A DNA stretch of 64,000 bases. Source: Halorubellus salinus (lineage in GTDB: Archaea; Halobacteriota; Halobacteria; Halobacteriales; Natrialbaceae). The notes beneath the pieces were generated by a model, which ran no database searches, was not told the origin of the DNA, and saw only the letters and a program-made list of their open reading frames with translations. Positions 8,181 through 15,920 of this stretch are shown piece after piece; position 1 is the first letter of the stretch; each line of letters begins with the position of its first letter. The DNA is taken from the NCBI RefSeq assembly GCF_020567525.1, contig NZ_JAJCVI010000002.1, positions 310,001-374,000 of the forward strand, written 5' to 3'. Both the position numbers and the translations under genes were made by a program.

Positions 8181-10027
8181 GTCGACCGCCTCGTCGTCGT
8201 CCAGACGCCCGGGTCGTGCGCGCCGCCCCGGGCACGCCGTGCGAGCACCTTCTCGCGGTCCGCCAGGCCGTCGCACACGTCATCGTACGACTCCGTCGCG
8301 GTGGCGAGCGACGCCACGAGCTCGCTCGCACCCTCTTCGATGCGTCCGGTCGATTCGAGGTCGCCCGCGTCGTCGAGCGCGAACAACGGCTCGAAGGACG
8401 CCGACGCGCCGTCGCCGACGACCTCCTCGATGCGCGCGACGCGACGCTGAGCGCGGCCGTCCACGGCGACGCGGCGACACGTCACCACGCAGTCGGTGAC
8501 CGCGAACGACGACGCGGACACGCCGAGGTCCTCGACGACGCGCTCGCGTATCTCGCGCGCCCCGTCCCCGTGGATGGTGCCGAGCACCGCGTCGCTGCTC
8601 GCGCCGACGCGCATCGCCTCGTAGAGCACGCGCGCCTCCTCGCCGCGGACCTCGCCGACGACGAGCGCGCCCTCGCCCAACCTGAGGGCGGTCCGGAGCG
8701 CCGCCGCCGCGGTGAGCCCGTCCCCGCGCTCGCTCGTCCGCAACCCCTGGACGTCCCTGTCGTCCGCGCGGAGCGCGTCGACAGGGAGCTCGGGCGTGTC
8801 CTCGACGAACACCGCCCGCGTCGTCGGCGCGAACTCGAAGCAGAGCGCGCCAAGGAGCGTCGTCTTCCCGGCGCCGCGAGCGCCCGCGACGAGCGAGGCC
8901 GCGGCCCGGCGGGCGGCAAGCGAGAGCAGCGCGGCCGCGTCGCTCGGGAGCGTCCCGTTCGCGACGAGTTCGGGGAGCGTGAACGCGTCAGCGTCCCCGC
9001 GCCGGAACGCGAACCCGACGCCCTCGGCGACCGGCTCGCGGACGCCCGCGACGCGGACCGGCGTCCCGCCGATACTGGTCGCGGCGTCCACCGTCGGCGA
9101 CGCCCGCGAGAACGCCCGCCCGCTCTCCGCGCGGACGCCGGACGCGAACGCGCTCGCCCCGTCGACGGTCACCCGCGCGTTCGTCGGTACCGAGTCCGCG
9201 TCCCGCAGGCCGACGTGGAGCGCCGGCCCCTCGTCCGCGCTCGGCGCGTACACGTCCGTCACCGCCGAGTCCGCGAACGCGTCCTCGAGGACGCCGTGCC
9301 CGGTCGTCTGCCGGCGGAGTGCGTCCACGACGACGTCGTTCGGGTCGCCGTCGACGACCGCCGCCGCGGCGCGTCGCGGGGCGCGCTCGCTCGCGCCGAC
9401 GTTACCAGCGGCGAGGCGCTCGTACGCTCGACGGAACGCCTCGCGGCCCGAGCGGTCGAGCGTCGCCCACGGCGGCCGAAGGTGGTAGCGCGGGCGGCCG
9501 CGGCCGTCGCGGTACCGGGTCGCCGTCGCACCCGTCGAGAGCGACCGCTCGTCGACGACCGACCACTCCTCGGGCGCGTCGAGTCTGACGCGAGCCGGTG
9601 CGACCACCGGCCCCTCGCGGACGATCATCGCGTCGTACGTGCCGAGACCGTCCGCAGCGACGAGGAGCCCGGATTCCGCCGCCCACGCCGACACCGGCGG
9701 GGAGCGAGCGCGAGCCTGCCGTGCTGCCGCGAGCGGGTCGCGGCGCGCGGTCGACGCGAGCGGGTCGTCCCGGCCGGCGACGCGCGCGGCGAACGCACCC
9801 GCCGTGGCGAACAGCGCACACGCGCCGTCGCCGTACCGACGCTCGAACCCGCGCGCTCGCACCGCCACCGACTCGACCGCTCGGTCGCGGCAGGCGTCGA
9901 CGACCGTCGCACGACACCCCGGCGCAGTCGTCAGGTCACCGTCGTCGTCGCACTCGCTCGCGTCGACGCGGAGCGCATCCCCCTCGACGCTCGTCGCACA
10001 CCCGCACTCGCCGCCACGTTCGAACAT
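8177..10027 (-). CDS. Type II/IV secretion assembly ATPase (GspE/PilB/FlaI superfamily), pilus-like locus A
   Basis: 616 residues. Walker A is GARGAGKTTL at about residues 383-392, followed by an Asp box (VFVEDTPELP) and a Walker B-like VVGEVRGEE, then GTIHGDG, the His box. These identify a secretion ATPase that powers subunit extrusion. The N-terminus has a cysteine cluster (ECGC...C, then a CRATVVDAC stretch) that could bind metal. The ATG at 10027 keeps this cysteine region. It overlaps the preceding DUF7311 frame by 97 bases, which is long for this operon. Downstream it is coupled to the platform gene by GTGA. Cytoplasmic, peripheral to the membrane. Confidence 0.9.
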   Translation of the reverse strand: MFERGGECGCATSVEGDALRVDASECDDDGDLTTAPGCRATVVDACRDRAVESVAVRARGFERRYGDGACALFATAGAFAARVAGRDDPLASTARRDPLAAARQARARSPPVSAWAAESGLLVAADGLGTYDAMIVREGPVVAPARVRLDAPEEWSVVDERSLSTGATATRYRDGRGRPRYHLRPPWATLDRSGREAFRRAYERLAAGNVGASERAPRRAAAAVVDGDPNDVVVDALRRQTTGHGVLEDAFADSAVTDVYAPSADEGPALHVGLRDADSVPTNARVTVDGASAFASGVRAESGRAFSRASPTVDAATSIGGTPVRVAGVREPVAEGVGFAFRRGDADAFTLPELVANGTLPSDAAALLSLAARRAAASLVAGARGAGKTTLLGALCFEFAPTTRAVFVEDTPELPVDALRADDRDVQGLRTSERGDGLTAAAALRTALRLGEGALVVGEVRGEEARVLYEAMRVGASSDAVLGTIHGDGAREIRERVVEDLGVSASSFAVTDCVVTCRRVAVDGRAQRRVARIEEVVGDGASASFEPLFALDDAGDLESTGRIEEGASELVASLATATESYDDVCDGLADREKVLARRARGGAHDPGVWTTTRRST

Positions 10028-10551
10028 GCCGACGCTGGCCGCGTCCCGTCGTTTAGACCCTCGCCCGCAGCCCGCCGGGTATCGTCGACCGCGCTGTCGG
10101 TCGGCGCTCCGAGCGCAGCGACGCGGACGCCACACGCCGTCGCCGTCACGACGACGCGGTGCGTGCCCGGCGACTCGAACACCAGGGCGTCGCGTCGTCG
10201 CTCCCCGTGGGCATCGCCGTCACCGCGGCCGCTACCGGCCGGGCGGACCTCGGCGGGGAGTCGACGTCCGCCACGACGTCCCGACGCCAGCCGATAGCGG
10301 ACCGCGCGCGGCGTCACGCGAACGGCGGCGACGCGCGCCGTGCCAGCGGCCGCATCGGGGAGCGAGAGCGCGACCACGCGACGCGACCCTCGCGGCGCGG
10401 CCGCCATCGCAGCGACCGCCGCACCCAGCCGATCCGCGTCCGCCTCCACCGCCGAGACGGCAGCGTGTTCGCGAGCGGCCTGCATCCCGGGCGCGGCCAC
10501 CGCGAGGACCGCCACCGCGAGCGCGACCGCGACGACCACGCGAACCGTCAC
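9931..10551 (-). CDS. DUF7311-family single-pass membrane protein, pilus-like locus A
   Basis: 206 residues if read to the stop at 9931. It starts with GTG at 10551 in a GTGA overlap with the DUF7310 stop. The first 22 residues (VTVRVVVAVALAVAVLAVAA) are a hydrophobic helix right at the N-terminus, followed by a coiled Ala-rich stretch (AAREHAAVSAVEADADRL), which is a pilin-like layout. The last 32 residues overlap the ATPase coding start in another frame and look low in information, so the original stop may have been lost. Function unknown. Confidence 0.7.
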   Translation of the reverse strand: MTVRVVVAVALAVAVLAVAAPGMQAAREHAAVSAVEADADRLGAAVAAMAAAPRGSRRVVALSLPDAAAGTARVAAVRVTPRAVRYRLASGRRGGRRLPAEVRPAGSGRGDGDAHGERRRDALVFESPGTHRVVVTATACGVRVAALGAPTDSAVDDTRRAAGEGLNDGTRPASACSNVAASAGVRRASRGMRSASTRASATTTVT

Positions 10552-11174
10552 AGCGCGTCCCGGAGGCGCGCCACCAGCCCGGGCTGCTCGGGGTCGTCGT
10601 CCGCGTCCGGCTCGCCGTACGGTGCCCGCGGCGACGACGGCGGCCACGGCACGTCCCCGCCCGACTCACCACCAGCACCCCCCGCGTTCCCGTCCCCGAC
10701 CCTGGACCCATCGCCATCGACCGCCCGTCCGTCGCGTCGCCCGGGCGACCCACCGCGCTCGCCCTCGACCACCGCAGGCCGGTCACCCGACGCCCTTGCA
10801 CGCGAACCCCGGTCACCCGACGCCCCCGCACGCGAACCCCGGCCACCACGACCTCCCACACCAGTCGACCCATCGACCTCGCGTTCCAGCGCCGCGACGC
10901 GCTCCCGGCAGTCCTCCGCCGTCGCCACCGCCGCATCGGCGCGCTCCTCCACGCGGTCGTTCACCGCCCGCACACTCCCCGCGTACCCTCTGAGCGCCTG
11001 TACCGCCGCCTCCAGTTCCGCCACCCGATCCGCGAGCGCCGCCACCTCCGCGTCCGACGGCGCCCCGTCACCGGCCTCGCCGGACGCCTGACCGCTCGCT
11101 CCATCGTCCTCACTCGACTCGTCAACGAGCGCGTCGTCGACCGCCGCGAGCCGGTCCGCGAAATCACCTGCCAT
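10548..11174 (-). CDS. DUF7310-family coiled-coil protein, first gene of pilus-like locus A
   Basis: 208 residues. Residues about 40-96 form a heptad-rich coiled coil (VAALADRVAELEAAVQALRG), followed by a Gly/Arg/Ser/Asp-rich low-complexity linker and a conserved-looking tail (DDDPEQPGLVARLRDAL). There is no membrane helix, so it is probably cytoplasmic. The linker contains a 30-base direct repeat (10781-10840). A weak TATA-like element lies near 11198-11207 on the minus strand. It is the first gene of the operon, divergent from cetZ, and its stop overlaps the DUF7311 GTG. Possible role as an ATPase partner or scaffold is only inference. Confidence 0.75.
   Translation of the reverse strand: MAGDFADRLAAVDDALVDESSEDDGASGQASGEAGDGAPSDAEVAALADRVAELEAAVQALRGYAGSVRAVNDRVEERADAAVATAEDCRERVAALEREVDGSTGVGGRGGRGSRAGASGDRGSRARASGDRPAVVEGERGGSPGRRDGRAVDGDGSRVGDGNAGGAGGESGGDVPWPPSSPRAPYGEPDADDDPEQPGLVARLRDAL
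10781..10840. repeat. 30-bp direct repeat, two copies, inside the DUF7310 gene
   Basis: Two adjacent 30-base copies at 10781-10810 and 10811-10840 differ by a two-base change (CTTG against CCCG). The unit length is a multiple of three, so the frame is kept and each copy adds ten residues of the disordered linker (GDRGSRARAS type). It probably arose by slippage. Confidence 0.9.
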
Positions 11175-11251
11175 ACCCCCACGTCGCCGCCCCCTCCCCT
11201 ATCAACTCTCGGCCGCCCGAACCGACCCACGACCCGCAGCGAACCTACAAT

Positions 11252-11283
11252 TCCCCCTTGAGTATGGGGAAGGTCTTTGTGCA
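11252..11283 (+). promoter_or_regulatory. Putative cetZ promoter with upstream inverted repeat
   Basis: A TCCCC-N9-GGGGA inverted repeat at 11252-11270 sits just upstream of a weak TATA-like TCTTTGTG at about 11274-11281, which is 24-31 bases before the cetZ ATG. The position of the repeat fits a regulator site, but no factor can be named. Confidence 0.4.
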
Positions 11284-11304
11284 CGCCACGGCAACCAGCG
11301 TCGT

Positions 11305-12384
11305 ATGAAAGTGGTCCTTATCGGCGTCGGGCAAGCGGGTGGAAAGCTCACCCAGCGCCTGGCCGAGTTCGACCAAGAGATGGGCTTCGGCGCCGTCAAA
11401 GGCGCACTCGCCGTCAACACCGCCGAAGCCGACCTCCGGAACCTCGACATCGAGACGCAACTCGTCGGCCAGGACCGCGTGAACGGCCACGGCGTCGGCG
11501 GCGACAACGAACTCGGCGCCGAAGTCATGCAAGCCGACGCCATCGAGGTCATGGACGCCCTCGACGGGAAGATCACCGCCGAAGCCGAAGCCATCTTCGT
11601 CGTCGCCGGCCTCGGCGGCGGCACCGGCTCGGGTGGCGCACCCGTCCTCGCGAAGGAACTCCAGCGCGTGTACAGCGTCCCCGTCTACGGCCTCGGCATC
11701 CTCCCCGGCCGGGGCGAAGGCGCCATGTACCAAGCCAACGCCGGCCGCAGCCTCAAGACGCTCGTCCGCGAAGCCGACGCCACCCTCCTCGTCGACAACG
11801 ACGCCTGGCACGACGCCGGCGAAAGCGTCGAAGAAGCCTTCGCCAGCATCAACCAGAACATCGCTCAACGCGTCGGCCTCCTCTTCGCCAGCGGCGAGAA
11901 CATCGACGGCGTCGCCGAGAGCGTCGTCGACTCCTCCGAGATCATCAACACCCTCCGCGAAGGCGGCATCGCGTGCCTCGGCTACGCAAGCGCCCTCGGC
12001 GGCGACACCGCCGAGGACAACATCAACGCCGTCACCACCATCACCCGGAACGCCCTCCTCACCGGCACCAGCCTCCCCGACGCCACCACCGCCGACAGCG
12101 CCCTCCTCATCATCGCCGGCGAACCCGACCTCATCCCACGCAAAGGCGTCGAGAAAGCGCGGAAGTGGGTCGAGGACGAAACCGGCAGCCTCCAGGTCCG
12201 CGGCGGCGACTTCCCACTCGAAAGCGACCGCCTCGCCGCCCTCGTCCTCCTGGGTGGCGTCGAACGCAGCCGCCGCGTCGACGAATTCATGGAACGCGCC
12301 AAAGAAGCCCGCGAACGCCAACAACGAGACGAGGTCGACCACACCGAAGCCTTCCAGAACGACGAGCTCGACGACCTCTTCTAG
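11305..12384 (+). CDS. cetZ: CetZ-family tubulin-like GTPase
   Basis: 359 residues. The nucleotide-binding N-terminus is MKVVLIGVGQAGGK and the tubulin signature is GLGGGTGSGG at residues 102-111. KGHG/NGHGVGGDNELGAE, SVVDSSEIINTL and the downstream VEDETGSLQVRGGDFP blocks match CetZ rather than FtsZ. CetZ proteins are tubulin-superfamily cytoskeletal GTPases; CetZ1 of Haloferax volcanii controls rod shape and motility. This copy is slightly shorter than CetZ1 and could be another paralogue. The acidic C-terminal tail (NDELDDLF) is typical. It is monocistronic, divergent from locus A, and ends before a run of hairpins. Confidence 0.93.
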   Translation: MKVVLIGVGQAGGKLTQRLAEFDQEMGFGAVKGALAVNTAEADLRNLDIETQLVGQDRVNGHGVGGDNELGAEVMQADAIEVMDALDGKITAEAEAIFVVAGLGGGTGSGGAPVLAKELQRVYSVPVYGLGILPGRGEGAMYQANAGRSLKTLVREADATLLVDNDAWHDAGESVEEAFASINQNIAQRVGLLFASGENIDGVAESVVDSSEIINTLREGGIACLGYASALGGDTAEDNINAVTTITRNALLTGTSLPDATTADSALLIIAGEPDLIPRKGVEKARKWVEDETGSLQVRGGDFPLESDRLAALVLLGGVERSRRVDEFMERAKEARERQQRDEVDHTEAFQNDELDDLF

Positions 12385-12399
12385 GAGCCACCTTTTCAC

Positions 12400-12545
12400 C
12401 GACCGCCTTTTTCTGGGGGAGCGTGGCCTCGCGGTACTCGGCTACCCCCGTCTGCTCACGGGCGCGAAGCGCCCGTCCGCACGGTCAGCGGGACCGAAGG
12501 TCCCGCTATACTTGGAGGAACCTGGGCGAAGCACTGCCCGAGCGC
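12400..12545. terminator. Cluster of GC-rich hairpins between convergent genes, likely bidirectional terminator region
   Basis: After a T run at about 12411-12415 there are perfect hairpins at 12458-12476 (ACGGGCGC stem) and 12487-12507 (AGCGGGACC stem), both with the trinucleotide loop GAA, and a weaker GGGC/GCCC one at 12524-12539. The region separates convergent cetZ and the SHOCT gene, so a role in ending or protecting both transcripts is plausible. Confidence 0.5.
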
Positions 12546-12610
12546 TCGCCCGGCTCGCGCTCGGTAGGGTGCGCTGGTGACGACCGCAACCGTACCGCGA
12601 CCGCGTCACG

Positions 12611-13072
12611 TCACTCGTATTCGCGTTCGTACTCGCGATCCGGGTCGGTCATCGTCGCGTCGTCGCGTTCGCGGTCGCGTCGAGAGCGTTCGACGGTGTC
12701 GCGCGCGTCCTCGAGCGTCTCCGTCTCGAGGAGGCGTTCGAGTTTCCGCTCGAACTGCTCCTCGGAGAGTTCGCCTTGCGCGTAGCGTTCGCGGAGCGTC
12801 TCCATCGCGTCGCGCTTCGACGCTGGTGCGTCCTCGACCCGCCCCCGTCCCCCGAGGGCCTCGTCCATCCGACGGTCCGTCTCCTCGTGCACGTCCTCGC
12901 TCTCGTCGTCCTCCCCCGTCAAAAGCGAGACGAGCGGGACCACGACGCCGTACCCGATGACGAACCCGAGCCACCAGTTGTCGACGTTCAGGAACAACGC
13001 TCCGAACGTCACCCCGAGGACCAACAGCGACGCGATCTCCGTGTATCGCCCACCGCCCGAAACGTCGACCAT
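12611..13072 (-). CDS. Two-helix membrane protein with C-terminal SHOCT domain
   Basis: 153 residues from the ATG at 13072 (MVDVSGGGRYTEIASLLVLG). Two short hydrophobic helices at about residues 10-45 (ASLLVLGVTFGALFL and GFVIGYGVVVPLVSLL) are followed by an acidic linker and the SHOCT signature, METLRERYAQGELSEEQFER. SHOCT is a short C-terminal oligomerisation-type domain common in haloarchaeal membrane proteins; the function here is unknown. A longer in-frame start at 13135 is disfavoured because a TATA-like element (minus strand CCTTTTCG, about 13096-13104) lies at -25 of the chosen ATG. The sequence ends in a charged, repetitive DREYEREYE tail. Confidence 0.85.
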   Translation of the reverse strand: MVDVSGGGRYTEIASLLVLGVTFGALFLNVDNWWLGFVIGYGVVVPLVSLLTGEDDESEDVHEETDRRMDEALGGRGRVEDAPASKRDAMETLRERYAQGELSEEQFERKLERLLETETLEDARDTVERSRRDRERDDATMTDPDREYEREYE

Positions 13073-13305
13073 ACCACGCGTTTCGGTAGCTCTCGCGAAA
13101 AGGATTACCGTCCCACCACCCCAGACCCACGTCACGACCCCTGGCGACGCGCTCTCGACAACCGGCGTGGCGCGCGCTGGGGCAGGCGCGCGAGCGACGC
13201 GAGCGCTCGGGCAGTTTCCCGGCCCCGTTTTTCCAAGGAGCGGTGCGCGAACGCAATGAGCGCATCCGACGTCGGAAAAAGGTGGCAGGGAAGAAGGTAG
13301 CCGAA

Positions 13306-14649
13306 TTAGACGAGGCTCGCGCCGTCGAATTCGGTGCGGTCGTAGTCGATCTCCATCAGTTCGAGGATGGTCGGGGAGATGTCGTAGAGGTCGGTGTCGC
13401 CGATGTTCGCGTCCGGGTCGTCGACGAACAGGCTCGCGTTCTCGAAGCTATGCATGCCGTTGCGGGGGCCGGTCCCGAAGACGTCGTCGTGGCCTTTGAA
13501 TCCGGCTTTGAGGTCGAAGCCGTGGTTCGGGATGACGACGAGGTCCGGTGCGATGTCCTCGTGGTCGCCGCGGAACGCTTCTTCCTTCTTGACGACGCGC
13601 TGCGCGACCTTCTTCCCGTCCGGTCCCTCAAGCGCTTCGAGTTCCGCTTTCAGTTCGTCGCGGACGTCCTCGTAGTCGTCCTGCGGGACGCTCCCGCGCG
13701 GCTCTCGGCCTTCGAGGTTCACGTAGAACCGACCCGGGATGAGCGAGTACGCCTTCGTGTCGTCGGCGATGTCACCGAGCTCCTCGTGGTCGTCGTCCTG
13801 GTACGACAACCAGCCCGTCTCCTCGAGCCACGCGTTCAGGTGCACCTCGTAATCCTGACTCGTGAACCCGTGGTCGGACGCGACGAGCATCGTCACGTCC
13901 TCGGGCAGTTGCTCGCGGAGCTTCCCGAGGTACTCGTCGACCTTGCTGTAGAACTCGAGGAACAACTCCTTGTTCTCGGTCCCTTGCTCGTAGTCCTTGA
14001 ACAGGAAGTGGTTCACGCGGTCGGTCGTCATGAACACGCCGAACAGCAGGTCCCAGTCGTCCTGCTCGACGTAGTGACTGAACGCCTCGTAGCGCGCATC
14101 CACCGTCGCGTGGGCGTTCTCCATGAACTCGGTCTTGTCCTCCTTGTGCCCGAGCTTCGCGTTCGCGTCGATCTTGTAGTCGATGCTCTCGAGGAAGTCC
14201 CGCAGTTCGTCGGGGTACGCGGCCTTGTCGATACTCGGGGAGAGGAACCCGCTGACCATCCGCTGGACGTCGCGTTGCGGCGGGAACGTCACGGGGACGT
14301 TCATCACGGTCGCGTCCCGTCCGTCGTCGCTCACGCGGTCCCAGACGCGGTCCACCTGGACGTCGCGCCCCATCGGAACGTACGTGTCGTACGACCCGAC
14401 TTCGCGGTCCTGGAACCCGTAGACCCCCGTCTCGCCGGGGTTCCGGCCCGTGGTGAGTGCCGGCCAGCACGCGCTCGACTCCGGCGGGACGATGGAGTCG
14501 ATAGCGCCGGCGCTTCCCTCGTTCGCGAGCTCGTTCAGGTTCGGGAAGACGTCGGGGTTGTCACGGATGAGACTGTACGGTACCCCGTCGATTCCGAAGA
14601 AGGCGACGCGGGGTGCGTCGTCGCCGCGAAGCCGGTCGAAGAGACCCAT
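13306..14649 (-). CDS. Alkaline phosphatase-superfamily protein (type I phosphodiesterase/nucleotide pyrophosphatase-like)
   Basis: 447 residues. Metal-binding elements of the alkaline phosphatase superfamily are visible: FGIDGVP (Asp21), the nucleophile region SACWPALTTG at 59-68, TTDRVNH (Asp210, His214), ASDHGF (Asp259, His260) and a late GMHS. These would bind two zinc-type ions and hydrolyse phosphodiesters or phosphomonoesters. There is no signal peptide, so it is probably cytoplasmic. The C-terminal DISPTILELM is typical of the haloarchaeal AP/sulfatase-like group. It is monocistronic with an AT-rich promoter at about 14672-14692. The substrate cannot be told from sequence. Confidence 0.88.
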   Translation of the reverse strand: MGLFDRLRGDDAPRVAFFGIDGVPYSLIRDNPDVFPNLNELANEGSAGAIDSIVPPESSACWPALTTGRNPGETGVYGFQDREVGSYDTYVPMGRDVQVDRVWDRVSDDGRDATVMNVPVTFPPQRDVQRMVSGFLSPSIDKAAYPDELRDFLESIDYKIDANAKLGHKEDKTEFMENAHATVDARYEAFSHYVEQDDWDLLFGVFMTTDRVNHFLFKDYEQGTENKELFLEFYSKVDEYLGKLREQLPEDVTMLVASDHGFTSQDYEVHLNAWLEETGWLSYQDDDHEELGDIADDTKAYSLIPGRFYVNLEGREPRGSVPQDDYEDVRDELKAELEALEGPDGKKVAQRVVKKEEAFRGDHEDIAPDLVVIPNHGFDLKAGFKGHDDVFGTGPRNGMHSFENASLFVDDPDANIGDTDLYDISPTILELMEIDYDRTEFDGASLV

Positions 14650-14740
14650 ACCCGCCAGTTACAGGGTGGGATACAAGAACTTTCTTTTAGCACGGGATGT
14701 CGCATCGGCCGGGACGTGGGTCGGGCGTGCGTCGTCGCGG

Positions 14741-14890
14741 TCAGTCGTCGCGACCGAAGTTCGTCGGGACGACGGTCGTGTGCGCGATACCGACGCCGGG
14801 GCGTTCCGGGGCGGGGTCGCGGTCGTCGTCCGGGGCGGCGTCCGACTCGGCGTCGTCCGGGTCGATGGTCGGGTGACGTGCGGTGGCCAT
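14741..14890 (-). CDS. Small acidic protein, 49 residues, unrecognised
   Basis: The frame MATARHPTIDPDDAE...TNFGRDD is 49 residues, very acidic, and lies alone between two genes. An AT-rich stretch (minus strand AATAATATGT, about 14920-14930) lies 30-40 bases upstream and could be its promoter. A longer start at 14938 (MSMSNNMWWW) would overlap that element and is less likely. I do not recognise a family. The Asp/Glu/Pro composition and third-position GC are like real haloarchaeal small proteins, but it could be a chance frame. Confidence 0.45.
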   Translation of the reverse strand: MATARHPTIDPDDAESDAAPDDDRDPAPERPGVGIAHTTVVPTNFGRDD

Positions 14891-15067
14891 GACGGTTACG
14901 AGTACGGCCCACCACCACATATTATTACTCATGCTCATAACGCATGGGTTCGGGCGGGACGCATAACCAGGACGAATCACGGCGCGAAGCGACCGCCGGC
15001 CGCGCACCAGTCCGGACGCATCGACCGCGGAGAACAGCGAGAGAAACGAGCGGAACCGCGTCCGGCG

Positions 15068-15598
15068 TCAGAAGTTCTCTTCGTACAGGTCCATCGCGTG
15101 CTCGATGGCGTCCTTCGCCGCGGCCTTGTCCTCCCACCCGAGGGTCTCGACCTCCTTGCCCTCCTCGAGGTTCTTGTACGTCGCGAAGAACTCGTCGATC
15201 TCGTCGAGCTGCTGCTGGGGGATGTCCTCCAGGTCCTCGATGTGGTCGTAGCGCGGGTCCTCGGTCGGGACCGCGATGACCTTGTCGTCCTGCTCGCCGT
15301 CGTCGTCCATCTTCATGAGCGCGACGGGACGGGCCTCGATGATGCACCCGGGGAACGTCTGATCCTCGACGAGCACGAGCACGTCGAAGGGGTCCTCGTC
15401 GTCGTAGTACGACTGCGGGATGAACCCGTAGTCGCTCGGGTAGTGCACGTTCGAGTGAAGGACGCGGTCGAGGACGACGCCGGGGACGTCCTTGTCGTAC
15501 TCGTACTTGTTCCGCTCGCCCTTGAGGCACTCCACGACTGCGTAGATCTCCTCGGGCGGGTTCGGGCCCGTCTCGAGGTCTTCCCAGAGGTTCGTCAT
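15068..15598 (-). CDS. ppa: Inorganic pyrophosphatase (family I, soluble)
   Basis: 176 residues, the usual family I length. The active-site stretch ECLKGERNKYEYDKD, the YPSDYGFIPQS block, DPFDVLVL and DDDGEQDDKVIAV carry the Lys/Arg/Glu/Asp residues that bind Mg2+ and pyrophosphate. It hydrolyses PPi to phosphate and pulls biosynthetic reactions forward in the cytoplasm. The ATG at 15598 is chosen because upstream sequence is not family-like, and a TATA-like CCTATTTC element is near 15624-15632 on the minus strand. It is divergent from the PadR gene, 320 bases away. Confidence 0.95.
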   Translation of the reverse strand: MTNLWEDLETGPNPPEEIYAVVECLKGERNKYEYDKDVPGVVLDRVLHSNVHYPSDYGFIPQSYYDDEDPFDVLVLVEDQTFPGCIIEARPVALMKMDDDGEQDDKVIAVPTEDPRYDHIEDLEDIPQQQLDEIDEFFATYKNLEEGKEVETLGWEDKAAAKDAIEHAMDLYEENF

Positions 15599-15920
15599 TG
15601 CAGGCCGTGACTGCGAGAGAGAACGAAATAGGCCCTTCGGTTCGTTCGCACGACGGCGCACTGGTTCCCGCCCGACGCCGAACCCTCTGGAAGCACACAC
15701 GTCAGTTCGTATGTACGAGGGCGAGTCGGCAACTGAGAAGGAGTCGAGAGGGCATGAATATGAAAGTCCAATCTGTCGGTCAGCAACTCGATAGCCATCG
15801 GCGATTACTGGCACCAACGCACCGATTAGGAGCCGTTTTCGCCCGACAGAGGCCCGAAGCGGACGGCCGAGCTTCGAACAGTTGAGAACTGTTAAATAGC
15901 TTGATGACATTTACCTAGGC
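15599..15920. other. Divergent intergenic region between ppa and the PadR gene
   Basis: 322 bases with no convincing gene. It holds the ppa promoter at its left end and the PadR palindrome and TATA box at its right end. The middle (about 15650-15860) is less GC-rich than the genes around it; I see no further conserved structure in it. Confidence 0.6.
15878..15902 (+). promoter_or_regulatory. Palindromic operator-like site and TATA box of the PadR gene
   Basis: AACAGTT-GAG-AACTGTT at 15878-15894 is a perfect 7-base inverted repeat, immediately followed by AAATAG, a TATA-like element about 23-26 bases before the PadR ATG at 15921. A dimeric PadR protein bound here would overlap the TFB recognition element, so autorepression is the simplest reading. 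Confidence 0.6.

Noticed and set aside
12577-12960. Plus-strand frame opposite the SHOCT gene
   Set aside because: Arg/Pro/Ser-rich antisense translation; the minus frame has helices and a SHOCT motif.
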